Shown here in pieces: positions 46,919-55,203 of a stretch of DNA of 64,000 bases. Source of the DNA: Trichocoleus desertorum ATA4-8-CV12. GTDB taxonomy: Bacteria; Cyanobacteriota; Cyanobacteriia; FACHB-46. The position numbers and the translations under genes were made by a program. The DNA lies in NCBI GenBank assembly GCA_019358975.1, contig JAHHIL010000017.1, positions 1 to 64,000 on the forward strand, read 5' to 3'. Positions within the stretch are counted from its first letter, which is position 1, and every line of letters begins with the position of its first letter. The notes under the pieces were generated by a model. The model was not told where the DNA came from. It searched no databases and saw only the letters and a program-made list of their open reading frames with translations.

Positions 46919-47595
46919 TGATCGGTGCGACTCCTTATGCTTCTTAAACGTAGACTGCTTCAGCTTTTCAGTCTATTTTCTTGAGGGTATTTCAGCTAAA
47001 TTGGTTGTTACAGGCTAAACCCCTCGAAATAACCGTGATGGGTCTACTTTTAGATCTTAACTCCGATAGCGGATTGGTCAGCTAACAGAAACCCAGGCTT
47101 GACACAATCGCGATCGCTGCTCAACCCAGTGAGCAGATGGTTAAGGTTTAATCTCCGGGTTTAATTCCCGTCCCTTAGAGCACGAATGATAGGATTTGAT
47201 TGGTGTTGCGTCCCGTAGATTGAGAGTAAAAGTCAGGCTTTGCCGGGACCTCCAAAGCTCTAGAAACCGCATCAGAACCTTAAACTGAAGTTAGGGGGTT
47301 CCATCCAGAAACACTCAGCTTTCAGCGGGTGGGTGTGGATGGGTAAAAACTTCACAGTCTAAAGGCAAGCTTTGAGTCCAAAGCAGTACCCAGAAACTCT
47401 GGGAATGGGAAACTGCCTGCCAAGTCGGTCTGTCGGGGAAAGAATCATGAGGTTCGATCTAGATCAGTGGCGTGGGGCAGGAATGCCTAATTGCGAGGTT
47501 AGGATGCCCTGCTGCTTGCGGCGGGGAGGATGTCACTATGGCTACCATTGAGCTTTCCCCCTTGTCCTAGCCTTCTATAATCACTGGTTCGGTCT
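46919..47595 (+). other. Long structured non-coding region upstream of the DUF6930 gene
   Basis: About 680 bp with no ORF but many local stems: CTGCTCA/TGAGCAG (47117-47136), CGGG/CCCG (near 47156-47170), GTCCCG/CGGGAC (47210-47249), CCCAGA/TCTGGG (near 47389-47403) and CCTAA/TTAGG (near 47487-47502). I looked for signatures of RNase P RNA, tmRNA, SRP RNA and tRNA and did not find them. An exact TATAAT lies at 47576-47581, only 14 bp before the next ATG. It could hold one or more unrecognised RNAs, or a decayed gene. Confidence 0.4.
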
Positions 47596-49224
47596 ATGAC
47601 TACTCTGACTCGCCCCACCTGTCGTCGTCTTCAAAACTTACCGCAAATTCCTAGTGTGTGGGAGGGCGATCGCCGTCCTTTGACTGGAGAAGCCGCCGCA
47701 AGTGTTGGGGCAGAGCTGAAGGGGGAAGGGGAGTGCATTTTGTGGGTCGATGGCTCACAGGCAGTGGTGCGAGCGATGGACATAGTAGCTCCCGAAACGG
47801 GGTCGGAAGCGGTAGTCCGAGCGCTTTTGCAAGCAATGGAGCATCCCCATAGCCCAGCCGCTCCAGCTCGTCCACAAAAGATTGTGGTACGCGATCGCGA
47901 GTTGCAGTTTTTTCTACGGGGGGTCTTGCAAGATCTGGATATCGTAATTGATTATGTGCCAGACCTGCCGCTGATTGATGAAATTTTTAAGGGCTTTCAA
48001 GAAGCGGCCAGTGTACATCCACCCCAACTACCACCAGCCTACGCCAAAACCTTAATTGAAAAAACGTACGCACTTTGGGAAGGAGAACCTTGGGAAATTT
48101 TGGGGGAGCATCAAATCCTGGCGATCGAGATCAATCAGTGGGATGTCGAAACGCTTTATGCCTGCATCATGGGCATGATGGGGATGGAATATGGCATTCT
48201 GCTCTATCGCTCGTTGGACTCTCTTAAGCAATTTCGCCAACAAGTTCTCACCCAAGACTCTAGCGAGGACATGGAATCGGCGTTCCTGAAGCAAGATTGC
48301 ATGTTTGTCACCTTTGAGCGCACTGAAGACGCTACTGACGACGAAACGCTCGACTTATCGGAATTGCCCCTCTCCGAAGTCCAACCCAACTTTGGCAACC
48401 TGCACCCCCTAGAGCGGATGCGATCGTTTTTGTATGAGGAAGAAGCGATCGCCTGTTTAGTTGCTTTAGAAGCCCTCCACCGCTTTTTTAAGCAGCATGG
48501 CAAAAAGCTATCCCTCGACCACTTTCCTGCGATTAATAGCCGCTATCGCATTCCCTTAGCTGAATTGGGTATAAAGTCCTCCACATCTCAGCTTTCCGTC
48601 CAAGTTTCGACCTTGCCTGATGTCGCCAATGAACTCGCCGAGCTGAGCGATGACACAGACGAAGATTTAGACTTTCCGGTGCTACGCGACGATTTGGTGC
48701 CTAGAGATTGCCTACGCTGGCTAGAAATTTTGCCTTGGGACACCATCGAACTCCTCAGGAAAGGCTCAGGAGTTTACCAGCCTGCCGATACCCGCGTTGA
48801 AGCAGTAGGCGAAGGTCTCCCTGTCGTCTTCATTCAAACCTCACAGCCCAAAGCGAAAGCCTTAATTCAAGGATTGCAAGCGGCAGAAGGCTTAAGCGCG
48901 ATTTGTTTTAATCCAGGTGAAGATCCGTTTTCAGGCATGACCTACGATCTAGGGGTTTTGCAAACCAATAACGGCGATCTGCATTTATTTGAAGAATTTA
49001 TTGATGAGAATGCTGCCTACAAAGCTGCCCGCAAAAAGTGGGAACGGGTTTGTAAAAAAACGAAGGGCTACTGTGGCTTAGTGATTGCTAAAGGTGTCAC
49101 CGGAGCTTCCCGTGGCAAACCACCCGTCAAAGACATGCTGGCCCTGATGGAAGCGCGATCGCTCTCCGCCGAAGAATTAGGCATCGGCCCGATGGAGCTG
49201 AAGTTAGAGATCGATTGGGTCTAG
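47596..49224 (+). CDS. DUF6930-type cyanobacterial protein
   Basis: A 542-residue cytoplasmic protein of unknown function found in cyanobacteria. The N-terminal part (about 1-125) includes LWVDGSQAVVRAMDIVAP and VVRDRELQFFLRGVL, the middle is acidic, and the C-terminal part (about 400-540) has GLPVVFIQTSQPKAKALIQG and GVTGASRGKPPVKDMLAL. There are no catalytic motifs I can name. The zds start lies 63 bp downstream in the same direction, so they may be co-transcribed. A TATAAT 14 bp ahead of the ATG implies a very short leader. Confidence 0.75.
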   Translation: MTTLTRPTCRRLQNLPQIPSVWEGDRRPLTGEAAASVGAELKGEGECILWVDGSQAVVRAMDIVAPETGSEAVVRALLQAMEHPHSPAAPARPQKIVVRDRELQFFLRGVLQDLDIVIDYVPDLPLIDEIFKGFQEAASVHPPQLPPAYAKTLIEKTYALWEGEPWEILGEHQILAIEINQWDVETLYACIMGMMGMEYGILLYRSLDSLKQFRQQVLTQDSSEDMESAFLKQDCMFVTFERTEDATDDETLDLSELPLSEVQPNFGNLHPLERMRSFLYEEEAIACLVALEALHRFFKQHGKKLSLDHFPAINSRYRIPLAELGIKSSTSQLSVQVSTLPDVANELAELSDDTDEDLDFPVLRDDLVPRDCLRWLEILPWDTIELLRKGSGVYQPADTRVEAVGEGLPVVFIQTSQPKAKALIQGLQAAEGLSAICFNPGEDPFSGMTYDLGVLQTNNGDLHLFEEFIDENAAYKAARKKWERVCKKTKGYCGLVIAKGVTGASRGKPPVKDMLALMEARSLSAEELGIGPMELKLEIDWV

Positions 49225-49287
49225 GGTTTGCTCACTCTGTCCCTTACGCCATTAAAATATGTAAAGCAATTGATCAGGAAAGGCAGA

Positions 49288-50763
49288 ATGCGAGTTGCGA
49301 TCGTTGGGGCGGGGCTTGCTGGCATGGCCGCAGCCGTCGATTTAGTCGATGCAGGGCATGAAGTAGAGATTTTTGAGTCTCGTCCGTTTGTGGGTGGCAA
49401 AGTTGGCAGTTGGGTAGACCCTGACGGCAACCACATCGAGATGGGCCTGCATGTGTTTTTCTTTAACTACGCCAATCTGTTTGCACTGATGAAAAAGATT
49501 GGGGCGTTTGAGAACCTGCTGCCCAAGCAACACACGCATACTTTCGTCAATCGCGGTGGTGTGGTTAAGAAACTCGATTTTCGTTTTCCGATTGGCGCAC
49601 CGTTTAACGGCCTGAAAGCCTTTTTCACCACGGGGCAATTGTCGCTGCGAGATAAGCTGCAAAACGCGATCGCCCTCGGCACTAGCCCGATGATTCGTGG
49701 CTTGATTGACTACGAAGGTGGCATGAAACAAATCCGGGCGCTCGATCGCGTCAGTTTTGCCCAGTGGTTCCGGAGTCATGGTGGCTCAAATGGCAGCTTG
49801 AAGCGGATGTGGAACCCGATCGCCTATGCTTTGGGCTTCATCGACACGGAAAACATCTCAGCTCGCTGCATGCTGACGATCTTCCAGATGTTTGCCACCA
49901 AAACCGAAGCCTCGAAGCTGAACATGCTGAAAGGCTCCCCTCACGAATATCTGCTCAAGCCGATTGTGAATTATTTAGAATCGCGCGGCACTAAGATTCA
50001 TACCCGTCGCGGTGTCCGCAAAGTCCTGTTTGAAGATGCAGGGAATCAAACCAAAGTTACTGGGTTAGTGATTGCCAATGGTGACACCGAAGAAACCATC
50101 ACTGCTGATGCTTACCTCTGTGCCTGTGATATACCGGGGGTTCAACGCCTCCTACCCTCAGAATGGCGGCAATGGTCCGAGTTTGACAATATCTACAAAC
50201 TCGATGCAGTCCCAGTGGCAACGGTGCAATTGCGCTTCGATGGTTGGGTGACAGAACTGCAAGACCCCCAAGCTCGCAAACAACTGGAACATGCGGCTGG
50301 AATTGATAACCTGCTCTACACCGCTGATGCAGATTTCTCTTGCTTCTCCGATTTAGCGCTGTCTAGCCCTGCCGATTACTACCGTCCGGGTCAAGGGTCG
50401 CTATTGCAGTTGGTGTTGACTCCGGGCGATCCGTTTATTAAGCAGAGTAACGAGGCGATTGCGCAGCACGTCCTTAAACAAGTGCATGATTTATTCCCCT
50501 CCTCCCGAGAACTGAACATGACCTGGTATAGTGTCGTCAAATTGGCGCAATCTTTGTACCGGGAAGCTCCGGGCATGGACCCCTACCGTCCCCCGCAAAA
50601 AACCGCGATCGCCAACTTCTTCCTGGCAGGCAGCTACACCCAGCAAGACTACATCGACAGCATGGAAGGAGCCACACTGTCTGGGCGACAAGCTGCTAGA
50701 GAAATTTTGGCTAATTTTTCTCAAATCACTGAGAATCGTCAACCTGTAACAATGAACGTTTAA
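49288..50763 (+). CDS. zds: Zeta-carotene desaturase
   Basis: FAD enzyme of the plant-type carotenoid pathway (CrtQ/ZDS) that converts zeta-carotene to lycopene isomers. It has 491 residues from the ATG at 49288, chosen because it begins directly at the dinucleotide fold [19 protein letters not shown]. Other family blocks are [30 protein letters not shown] and the C-terminal [17 protein letters not shown]. The SRPBCC gene that follows is a common cyanobacterial neighbour. Confidence 0.95.
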   Translation: MRVAIVGAGLAGMAAAVDLVDAGHEVEIFESRPFVGGKVGSWVDPDGNHIEMGLHVFFFNYANLFALMKKIGAFENLLPKQHTHTFVNRGGVVKKLDFRFPIGAPFNGLKAFFTTGQLSLRDKLQNAIALGTSPMIRGLIDYEGGMKQIRALDRVSFAQWFRSHGGSNGSLKRMWNPIAYALGFIDTENISARCMLTIFQMFATKTEASKLNMLKGSPHEYLLKPIVNYLESRGTKIHTRRGVRKVLFEDAGNQTKVTGLVIANGDTEETITADAYLCACDIPGVQRLLPSEWRQWSEFDNIYKLDAVPVATVQLRFDGWVTELQDPQARKQLEHAAGIDNLLYTADADFSCFSDLALSSPADYYRPGQGSLLQLVLTPGDPFIKQSNEAIAQHVLKQVHDLFPSSRELNMTWYSVVKLAQSLYREAPGMDPYRPPQKTAIANFFLAGSYTQQDYIDSMEGATLSGRQAAREILANFSQITENRQPVTMNV

Positions 50764-50770
50764 CTCACTA

Positions 50771-50796
50771 GCCCCCCTTTATCAGGGGGGTTGGGA
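50771..50796. repeat. Short C/G stem-loop repeat
   Basis: GCCCCCC TTTATCA GGGGGG, a 6-bp stem with TTATC-type loop just after the zds stop. This is a frequent intergenic hairpin in cyanobacteria. It may act as a transcript end or processing signal. Confidence 0.55.
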
Positions 50797-50830
50797 GGAT
50801 CTAACCCACCTTCATCAGCGAGATCCGAGT

Positions 50831-51283
50831 ATGTCCGATTGGCTAGAACACAGCGTCCAAGTTGAAGTCGATGTCCCGATTGAGTTGGCCTGGAGCCTCT
50901 GGTCTGACCTGGAACAGATGCCCCGCTGGATGAAGTGGATTGACTCGGTGAAAGTGCAGGAGGACGATCCAGATCTCTCACGCTGGAAGCTAGCTACAGG
51001 CGGTTTGGAATTTAGCTGGCAATCGCGCACTCTCAAAGTCATCCCCCACCAAATTATCCAGTGGGAATCGGTGGGTGGTTTACCCAACCGAGGGGCCATC
51101 CGCTTCTACGATCGCGGTAACAGCAGCATCGTCAAGCTCAGCATTTCCTACGCCATCCCTGGCATCATCGGCAAATTGATGGATAACCTATTCCTGGGGC
51201 GTGTGGTGGAATCCACCATCCAAGCGGACTTAGAACGATTCAAGCAATACGCGCTGCAAGCTAAAACCCAGGTAGAAGCCTAA
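50831..51283 (+). CDS. SRPBCC-family (START-like) protein
   Basis: A 150-residue helix-grip fold protein of the polyketide cyclase/coenzyme Q-binding type. Segments VDVPIELAWSLWSDLEQMPR and WMKWIDSVKV mark the N-terminal strand-helix unit, and SKVVESTIQADLERFKQYA-like C-terminal helix residues close the cavity (actual text VVESTIQADLERFKQYA). It probably binds a hydrophobic ligand, and the constant place beside zds suggests carotenoid or quinone handling, which is inference. The start is ATG 50831. Confidence 0.85.
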   Translation: MSDWLEHSVQVEVDVPIELAWSLWSDLEQMPRWMKWIDSVKVQEDDPDLSRWKLATGGLEFSWQSRTLKVIPHQIIQWESVGGLPNRGAIRFYDRGNSSIVKLSISYAIPGIIGKLMDNLFLGRVVESTIQADLERFKQYALQAKTQVEA

Positions 51284-51327
51284 GCATGTTGCTCTAAAGT
51301 TAAGCGGTAGCGATCGCTCAAAATACC

Positions 51328-51359
51328 TTGACTCTCTAGCCGACTGGAGACTCTAAGAT
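51328..51359 (+). promoter_or_regulatory. MerR-family metal-responsive promoter
   Basis: TTGACT (51328-51333) and TAAGAT (51354-51359) are separated by exactly 20 bp, longer than the usual 17 and typical of promoters twisted into shape by MerR-type activators. The spacer holds an imperfect dyad, ACTCTCTAG with CTGGAGACT. Downstream is a Met- and Cys-rich secreted protein. No merR-type gene is in the window. Confidence 0.65.
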
Positions 51360-51422
51360 AGCTTCATTCCCATCTCTGCTATTTCTACCGAGTAGAGCGA
51401 CTTAAAAATGGAGCATTCAATT

Positions 51423-51758
51423 ATGAGTACGACAAAGTGCAAAGTAGCAATTTTGAGTAGTGCGATCGCAGCGCTGGGCCTGTTCACTGTAGCAGTAAGC
51501 TCCGCATCAGCGAATGAGCACAACTTAAATCAAACGAAAGCGACGGCTGTAGACACAAAGAGTGATTCGGTCACTCAAAAACCGATGAATCAACCTGCTG
51601 TTCGGCAACAGCCAACGATGCAGCCATCTAACGAGGGTGGGTGTAGCTGCTGCAAGAACATGATGGGCGGCAACATGTCAGGCATGATGAATCACAACAA
51701 AAAAGATATGATGCAGCCCATGCCAGGAATGATGAGAATGCCAAATTCGTCCAAATAA
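51423..51758 (+). CDS. Secreted Met/Cys-rich putative metal-binding protein
   Basis: An 111-residue exported protein. The ATG at 51423 has GGAG 9 bases upstream and starts a signal peptide (KCKVAILSSAIAALGLFTVA, then SASA); an ATG at 51408 is an alternative. The mature part is polar, then ends with GGCSCCKNMMGG and repeated MM, MSGMM, DMMQPMPGMMRM segments and His/Lys. Methionine clusters with Cys are typical of periplasmic copper or silver ligands. Together with the MerR-type promoter this suggests a metal-induced chaperone or scavenger; that is inference. Confidence 0.75.
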   Translation: MSTTKCKVAILSSAIAALGLFTVAVSSASANEHNLNQTKATAVDTKSDSVTQKPMNQPAVRQQPTMQPSNEGGCSCCKNMMGGNMSGMMNHNKKDMMQPMPGMMRMPNSSK

Positions 51759-51822
51759 ATAGCAAGAACTCTTGATAGCGTGGGCAAGATGTCCGCGCTA
51801 CAGTTCTATCTACGCTGCGCCT

Positions 51823-52683
51823 TTACCTACCAGAGGCAGGTAGATGCAACAGAGATAGGACACAGGGTTTATCACCCACCTGGATAGGCATAGCCTCAAC
51901 GTAACAGTGAATCAGTTCACAGCCGAAATCTAGCGTCTCCAAACCCGTTTGTGGCTGACCACTGCTAAAGGCCACCGCAATTAAAGAGTCGTGGGGAATC
52001 GATTTGTTTTTGGGAATGAAGCCGCTGCTCCAGCCTTGAGCCTTGGCTCGCCACCACACGCGCAATTTCTTTTTGGGTTGGGGTTTAGTCGGGAGACAGC
52101 CTTTTTCTTCTCGACGACTTAATGCCCGGTGCCACATTACTACCGCATAGGCTCCCGACTCGTGTTGCACCATGCGGAGCAAAGTGGCGAGCAACGAGGT
52201 TTGGTAGAGATTGGCGAGAATTTGTCCGGTGCGGAGGGAAAAGCCGAGACTGCGGAGTTGAGGCAGAAACGAAGAGGTGGGCATCAACAACTCAGCGGCT
52301 CCGCGATCGCACAACTGCTCTTTTTGCTCAGCCTGCCAAGGTAGTTGCGTGTTGGTGCCTAACAATAACCGCTCCTGAGCATCAAACAACAACTCCATCA
52401 GTTCATGGCCTTCGGTGAAGCGCTGCCGTACCAAGGGGTCATCTTCTTTAATCAGAATTAAGCCTGCATCACTATCCACCAAAATGCCCTGCTGATCGGC
52501 CAGTGGTGCCCGCAGAGGCGTCGGCATCCCGAATTGTTGGTAGATGCGTAAGAGATCGATCGGTGGTTCGTCGCTCAGCCCTGCTGATTGCCGCAGAAAC
52601 TCGACATAGCGACCTACATCCTGCTCAGTTTGCAACAGCCCATAGCGGGACAGGAAAGCTTGCCCAGGATGCCTGTACTGCAT
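51823..52683 (-). CDS. ImmA/IrrE-like protein with altered metal motif
   Basis: A 286-residue member of the ImmA/IrrE (M78) peptidase fold. These proteases cleave Xre-type repressors to switch on mobile elements or stress genes. The expected HExxH reads HELME in RFTEGHELMELLF, so the second zinc His is Glu; GAAELLMP, the usual third-ligand region, is intact. The C-terminal 100 residues are an extra beta-rich domain. The ATG at 52683 is preferred; a GTG at 52701 is possible. Upstream in the same direction lies the Xre gene, split off by a dispersed repeat. Confidence 0.82.
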   Translation of the reverse strand: MQYRHPGQAFLSRYGLLQTEQDVGRYVEFLRQSAGLSDEPPIDLLRIYQQFGMPTPLRAPLADQQGILVDSDAGLILIKEDDPLVRQRFTEGHELMELLFDAQERLLLGTNTQLPWQAEQKEQLCDRGAAELLMPTSSFLPQLRSLGFSLRTGQILANLYQTSLLATLLRMVQHESGAYAVVMWHRALSRREEKGCLPTKPQPKKKLRVWWRAKAQGWSSGFIPKNKSIPHDSLIAVAFSSGQPQTGLETLDFGCELIHCYVEAMPIQVGDKPCVLSLLHLPASGR

Positions 52684-52748
52684 GGAACCGTTCTGCCTCA
52701 CTCACTTGATTACTGTTTTAAGAGATGGTGGAGTGACTCAAGCTGTGA

Positions 52749-52830
52749 CCTAACCCCCCAGCCCCCTTCCCTGCAAGGGAAGGAGGAGTCATAGCCCCTC
52801 GCCTCTTAGGAGAGGGGTTTGGGGAGAGGT
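52749..52830. repeat. Dispersed G/C-rich palindromic repeat, copy B
   Basis: Starts ACCTAACCCCCCAGCCCCCT and ends GGTTTGGGGAGAGG, the same element as 26342-26425. It sits between the Xre gene and the ImmA-like gene, so it probably inserted between two genes that are normally adjacent. Confidence 0.8.
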
Positions 52831-52871
52831 TTTCAATGCTTGCTTGAGCATGTTGGACCTAAAATTTGGTG

Positions 52872-53246
52872 CTATTTACCAACGGTCATCTTAATCACGT
52901 TATAGAGCAGCTCCCATTTTTCTGGGGTGGTGGGTTGCTGGCCTCGGTACTTGAGCCGCGCCAACATTAACACATCATCCGGGGGGAGATCTGCGGTTTT
53001 GGCAAACTCCGCCAAGCTCGACGGTAAATCTGCCATTGCCTCTAAAGTTCCCGTTTGTTCTTGCTTCAACCCCAGTACTGAGGTGAGGCGTTCCATCACT
53101 TGCCAGGACAGGTTGGTGGCCTGCCCTCGCTCGATTTGCGACAGGTAATTGCGGGAAATCCCGACTTGCTGCGCTAATTCCTCCTGGCTCAGTTTTTCTT
53201 CTCGGCGGCGATCGCGCACCTTTTTACCAAAATCATCAGTTTCCAT
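52872..53246 (-). CDS. Xre-family transcriptional regulator
   Basis: A 124-residue repressor-type protein. The helix-turn-helix lies at about residues 8-62, with KLSQEELAQQVGISRNYLSQ and IERGQATNLS. The C-terminal half is helical and may hold the cleavage or dimer region (LPPDDVLMLARLKYRG). It is divergent from coiled-coil gene 1 and close to an array of direct and inverted repeats (53276-53366) that look like its operators. Pairing with the ImmA-like gene resembles ImmR-ImmA control in integrative elements. Confidence 0.88.
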   Translation of the reverse strand: METDDFGKKVRDRRREEKLSQEELAQQVGISRNYLSQIERGQATNLSWQVMERLTSVLGLKQEQTGTLEAMADLPSSLAEFAKTADLPPDDVLMLARLKYRGQQPTTPEKWELLYNVIKMTVGK

Positions 53247-53270
53247 TGCATTGACGGTCAGGCCTAAATT

Positions 53271-53366
53271 TTGACAACTACAGTTTGCAAATTTAGTCTG
53301 TTGGCTTTACATTTACTGAAGCGGATGCCATAATAGTGTTCAGTAAATGTAAACTACAGTTTGCAA
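53271..53366 (+). promoter_or_regulatory. Operator array and promoter between Xre gene and coiled-coil gene
   Basis: A 15-bp direct repeat AACTACAGTTTGCAA occurs exactly at 53276-53290 and 53352-53366. Between the copies, TTTACATTTACTGAA (53306-53320) and TTCAGTAAATGTAAA (53339-53353) form a perfect 15-bp inverted repeat. Inside the inverted repeat a plus-strand promoter can be read: TTTACA (53306-53311), 17 bp, CATAAT (53329-53334). Binding at these sites would block transcription toward the coiled-coil gene. Confidence 0.75.
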
Positions 53367-53483
53367 TCCTGATTTCACTCTAACAGAAGTTCCCCAAAAG
53401 ATTGCCCGCCGCGAGTTCGAGTTGGTTCAAAACAAGTTCTTTCCAGACTTAGTGATTCAAGTTCTAGTTCTAGGAGATGTTTC

Positions 53484-54476
53484 ATGACCTCAGGTGCCGT
53501 CAAAGACAGCAAAACCAAGATTTTAGAAGCATTTCAACAGATTTTGATGGAGCGGCAAACTAGTGAGTCCAAGGTCGCCACTAAGGAAGAAGAAGCCGAG
53601 AAAGCCCAGAATCAACAAATTCTAGAAACCGCTTCCCAATACACCGCTGACAGCATCGTGCGCGGTTTGGCAGATCTGCAAATTGAGTTTGGCAGCATCA
53701 TCACCAACCTGGCGGGTCGCTTAAGCACCGAAACCACCAAACTCGACGAGTTGAAGCGAGCAATCGCCTTTGAAACCCAACATTACCAAGAACTTCAGCA
53801 AACCCGCATCGTTGCCGATGCGCTGCACATCCTGACCCAAGAGCATCAAGAAAAACTCAAAGACCTAGAGCAGCAAGCCAACCGCGATCGCGAAACCCTA
53901 GAAAAAGAACTCGTCGAAGCCCACAAAGCTTGGCAACAGGAGCAGGAAGAATTTGCGGCGGCTCAAACCGAAAGCCACGAATTGCTGACCCGCGATCGCC
54001 AACGCCAAGAAGAAGATTACCAGTACGAAACCGAGCGATCGCGCACGATTGCCACCGACAACTACGAAGCCAAGAAACGCCAGATTGAGCGAGAAATCCA
54101 GGAAACGGCTCAAGCTAAAGACAAAGATTGGTCAGAACGGGAGCATGTCTGGGAAGCGAACCAAACGCAGCTAGAAACCTATCGCCAAAAAGCCGATTCT
54201 TTCCCCACGGAACTTGAGGAAGCGATTAAGAAATCTAGAGAAGACGGCATTCGCGAAGTTAACCAAGACGCGAAAGTGAAAGCTGATTTGTTGGAGAAGG
54301 AATGGGAAGCCACGAAGCAATTTTACGAGCTACAAATCCAATCTCTCGAAGCCAAAATCCAGAAACAAACAGAGCAAATCACCGAGATTTCCAATCAACT
54401 CCAAGCCGCCATGCGCCAAGCTCAAGACCTCGCCATGCGTGCCTTTGAAAGCTCCTCCAATCGGATGACTGCCTAA
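53484..54476 (+). CDS. Coiled-coil protein 1 of accessory island
   Basis: A 330-residue protein with no named family. The N-terminus SKTKILEAFQQILMERQ is a short amphipathic unit, residues about 50-85 form a second conserved block (RGLADLQIEFGSIITNLAGR), and from about 85 to 320 it is highly charged coiled coil. It is paralogous to the protein at 56055 along its whole length. There is no membrane segment. It is controlled by the operator at 53271-53366, with AGGAG 9 bases before the ATG. A filament, scaffold or sensor role is possible but unknown. Confidence 0.8.
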   Translation: MTSGAVKDSKTKILEAFQQILMERQTSESKVATKEEEAEKAQNQQILETASQYTADSIVRGLADLQIEFGSIITNLAGRLSTETTKLDELKRAIAFETQHYQELQQTRIVADALHILTQEHQEKLKDLEQQANRDRETLEKELVEAHKAWQQEQEEFAAAQTESHELLTRDRQRQEEDYQYETERSRTIATDNYEAKKRQIEREIQETAQAKDKDWSEREHVWEANQTQLETYRQKADSFPTELEEAIKKSREDGIREVNQDAKVKADLLEKEWEATKQFYELQIQSLEAKIQKQTEQITEISNQLQAAMRQAQDLAMRAFESSSNRMTA

Positions 54477-54488
54477 AGATTACACATC

Positions 54489-54560
54489 GTAGGGGCGAAG
54501 CATTCGGTTTTGATTATTTGGTTTCTGAGTTAATGCCTCTACCGAATGCTTCGCCCCTAC
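54489..54560. repeat. 72-bp foldback element with 20-bp perfect arms
   Basis: GTAGGGGCGAAGCATTCGGT (54489-54508) and its exact reverse complement at 54541-54560 enclose 32 bp. This type of palindromic element is widespread in cyanobacterial genomes. It lies 12 bp after coiled-coil gene 1, where it could also end transcription. Confidence 0.85.
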
Positions 54561-54594
54561 AAAATTCTAAAATTCAACATTTTTGGTGTAATGC

Positions 54595-55167
54595 ATGAAG
54601 CAATTACTTTGCGGTCATACCTCACATCGCAATGAGGCGATCGTGGAACATACCTTTTATGTCACAGATGAACACCGCACTTATGCCTGGAATGGCCAAT
54701 CTTCTTTAGATGCTCGCATTGATGCCGTGATTGATATTGCCTCTGCTTACATTCATCAAATGACTCGTCACAAACCAAAATTTCAAAAACTCGAACTTTC
54801 CTCACAAGTGCTCAGAAATGGTGAAAAGTATTACTACTTTCTGGTGATGTTTGAGCCTCCTTGGTGGGACAATCCAGATGCAGAAATCTGTGGAATGACA
54901 GAGGCGATCGTAACTCTAGATTACAAAGTAATTGAACCAGAGGTTCATCATTTCACCAGTGAAGAAGAGTACCAACGACATCGAGTTCTACAGCGATTAC
55001 ACCATCAACTTGGTAGCCTCAAACCAGGCATGGAACAGCAAGTTTCTCGTCTTTCCACCAACGTACTCTGGAGCCTAGAAACTGCTATTTGGGATTTCAA
55101 TAGTGAGAGTGACTTGACGAACTGGTTAGAAAAATATAGTTCTCATCAACACAAGAGTAAGTGCTAA
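54595..55167 (+). CDS. Unrecognised island protein of 190 residues
   Basis: Soluble protein starting MKQLLCGHTSHRNEAIVEH. The middle alternates short strands (KYYYFLVMFEPPWWDN, EAIVTLDYKVIEPE), and the C-terminus is helical (LTNWLEKYSS). Cys and His near the N-terminus (CGHTSH) might bind metal. It lies between coiled-coil gene 1 and the XisI/XisH pair. I do not recognise a family. Confidence 0.6.
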   Translation: MKQLLCGHTSHRNEAIVEHTFYVTDEHRTYAWNGQSSLDARIDAVIDIASAYIHQMTRHKPKFQKLELSSQVLRNGEKYYYFLVMFEPPWWDNPDAEICGMTEAIVTLDYKVIEPEVHHFTSEEEYQRHRVLQRLHHQLGSLKPGMEQQVSRLSTNVLWSLETAIWDFNSESDLTNWLEKYSSHQHKSKC

Positions 55168-55203
55168 AAGCAGATTTGGTTAGTTAATAAAATTTGGCAT
55201 TAA

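Noticed and set aside
47150-47180. CGGGTTTAATTCCCG resembling a tRNA or tmRNA T-arm
   Set aside because: No matching 5-prime acceptor strand or D-arm nearby, and the loop does not fit the TTCRANY consensus.
53372-53482. Protein-like frame (PDFTLTEVPQKIARREFEL) running into the coiled-coil start by an ATGA overlap
   Set aside because: It has no start codon in a usable place, and only about 35 codons are open. It may be a leader or relic but cannot be called a gene.
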